A stretch of DNA of 64,000 bases from Epiperipatus broadwayi (taxonomy: Eukaryota; Onychophora; Udeonychophora; Euonychophora; Peripatidae), in assembly GCA_028023455.1 (NCBI GenBank), contig JAQFVV010012989.1:124001-188000 (forward strand), in the 5' to 3' direction. Positions 63,989 to 64,000 of the stretch are shown here, in pieces. A model generated the notes under the pieces. It worked only from the letters and a program-made list of their open reading frames with translations, had not been told where the DNA came from and searched no databases. Each line of letters opens with the position of its first letter. Positions within the stretch are counted from its first letter, which is position 1. Both the position numbers and the translations under genes were made by a program.

Positions 63989-64000
63989 TAAATTATCAAA

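Overview
This is a eukaryotic nuclear window, by eye about three-quarters A+T. It is gene-poor and full of decayed mobile elements, microsatellites and foldback repeats. There are no operons, ribosome binding sites or dense gene blocks, and spliceosomal GT/AG signals flank the one convincing exon. The mix of Jockey-like and RTE-like LINEs, several Penelope-like elements with GIY-YIG nuclease remnants, one LTR retrotransposon, tRNA-derived SINEs and long (TATC)n, (TAC)n and (TA)n tracts points to an AT-rich invertebrate animal with long introns. A mollusc or a chelicerate/other arthropod would both fit; I cannot decide from the sequence.

Host genes: the clearest host coding signal is a 75-bp internal exon at 18-92 (+), with AG before it and GTAAGT after it. 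Most or all of the rest may be one long intron or intergenic DNA. A second candidate exon at 43483-43633 (+) has compatible phase but is weak. A decayed tRNA-Gly(UCC)-like gene lies at 36964-37035. No complete host gene is present.

Layout: 0-6 kb holds foldback/MITE copies, a Penelope GIY-YIG remnant and a 967-bp Tigger/pogo-like non-autonomous DNA transposon with TA target duplication. 6-13 kb is plain AT-rich DNA. At 13.3 kb is a 300-bp uninterrupted (TATC)n. 14.4-17.3 kb is a 2.9-kb segment bracketed by a perfect 32-bp direct repeat. 18.3-19.4 kb is a nest of one repeat family (called R1 here) that recurs near 2.7, 28 and 38 kb. 20-24.7 kb holds two Penelope-like fragments. 25.5-26.2 kb is a terminal-inverted-repeat element with 75-bp arms. 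30.3-33.5 kb is a Jockey-like LINE (minus strand) lying between AAT microsatellites. 33.9-34.6 kb is a foldback element with a 10-bp target duplication, followed by an RTE-like LINE tail. 39.1 kb has a perfect 39-bp-arm palindrome. 41.6-42.7 kb has local duplications, a foldback and a tRNA-derived SINE. 47.2-48.1 kb is another LINE 3' end. 49.5-54.1 kb is an LTR retrotransposon with a gag remnant but no pol. 55-58 kb has a possible GIY-YIG remnant and unidentified broken reading frames. The window ends in a near-perfect 139-bp-arm hairpin at 63.7-64.0 kb.

The elements do not form a pathway; what they share is parasitic replication and insertion. All recognised transposon reading frames are broken. 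I found no convincing new biological system. The items most worth checking are the 32-bp-bracketed insertion, the perfect palindrome, the R1 foldback family with a tRNA-like head, and the phase-compatible exon pair.
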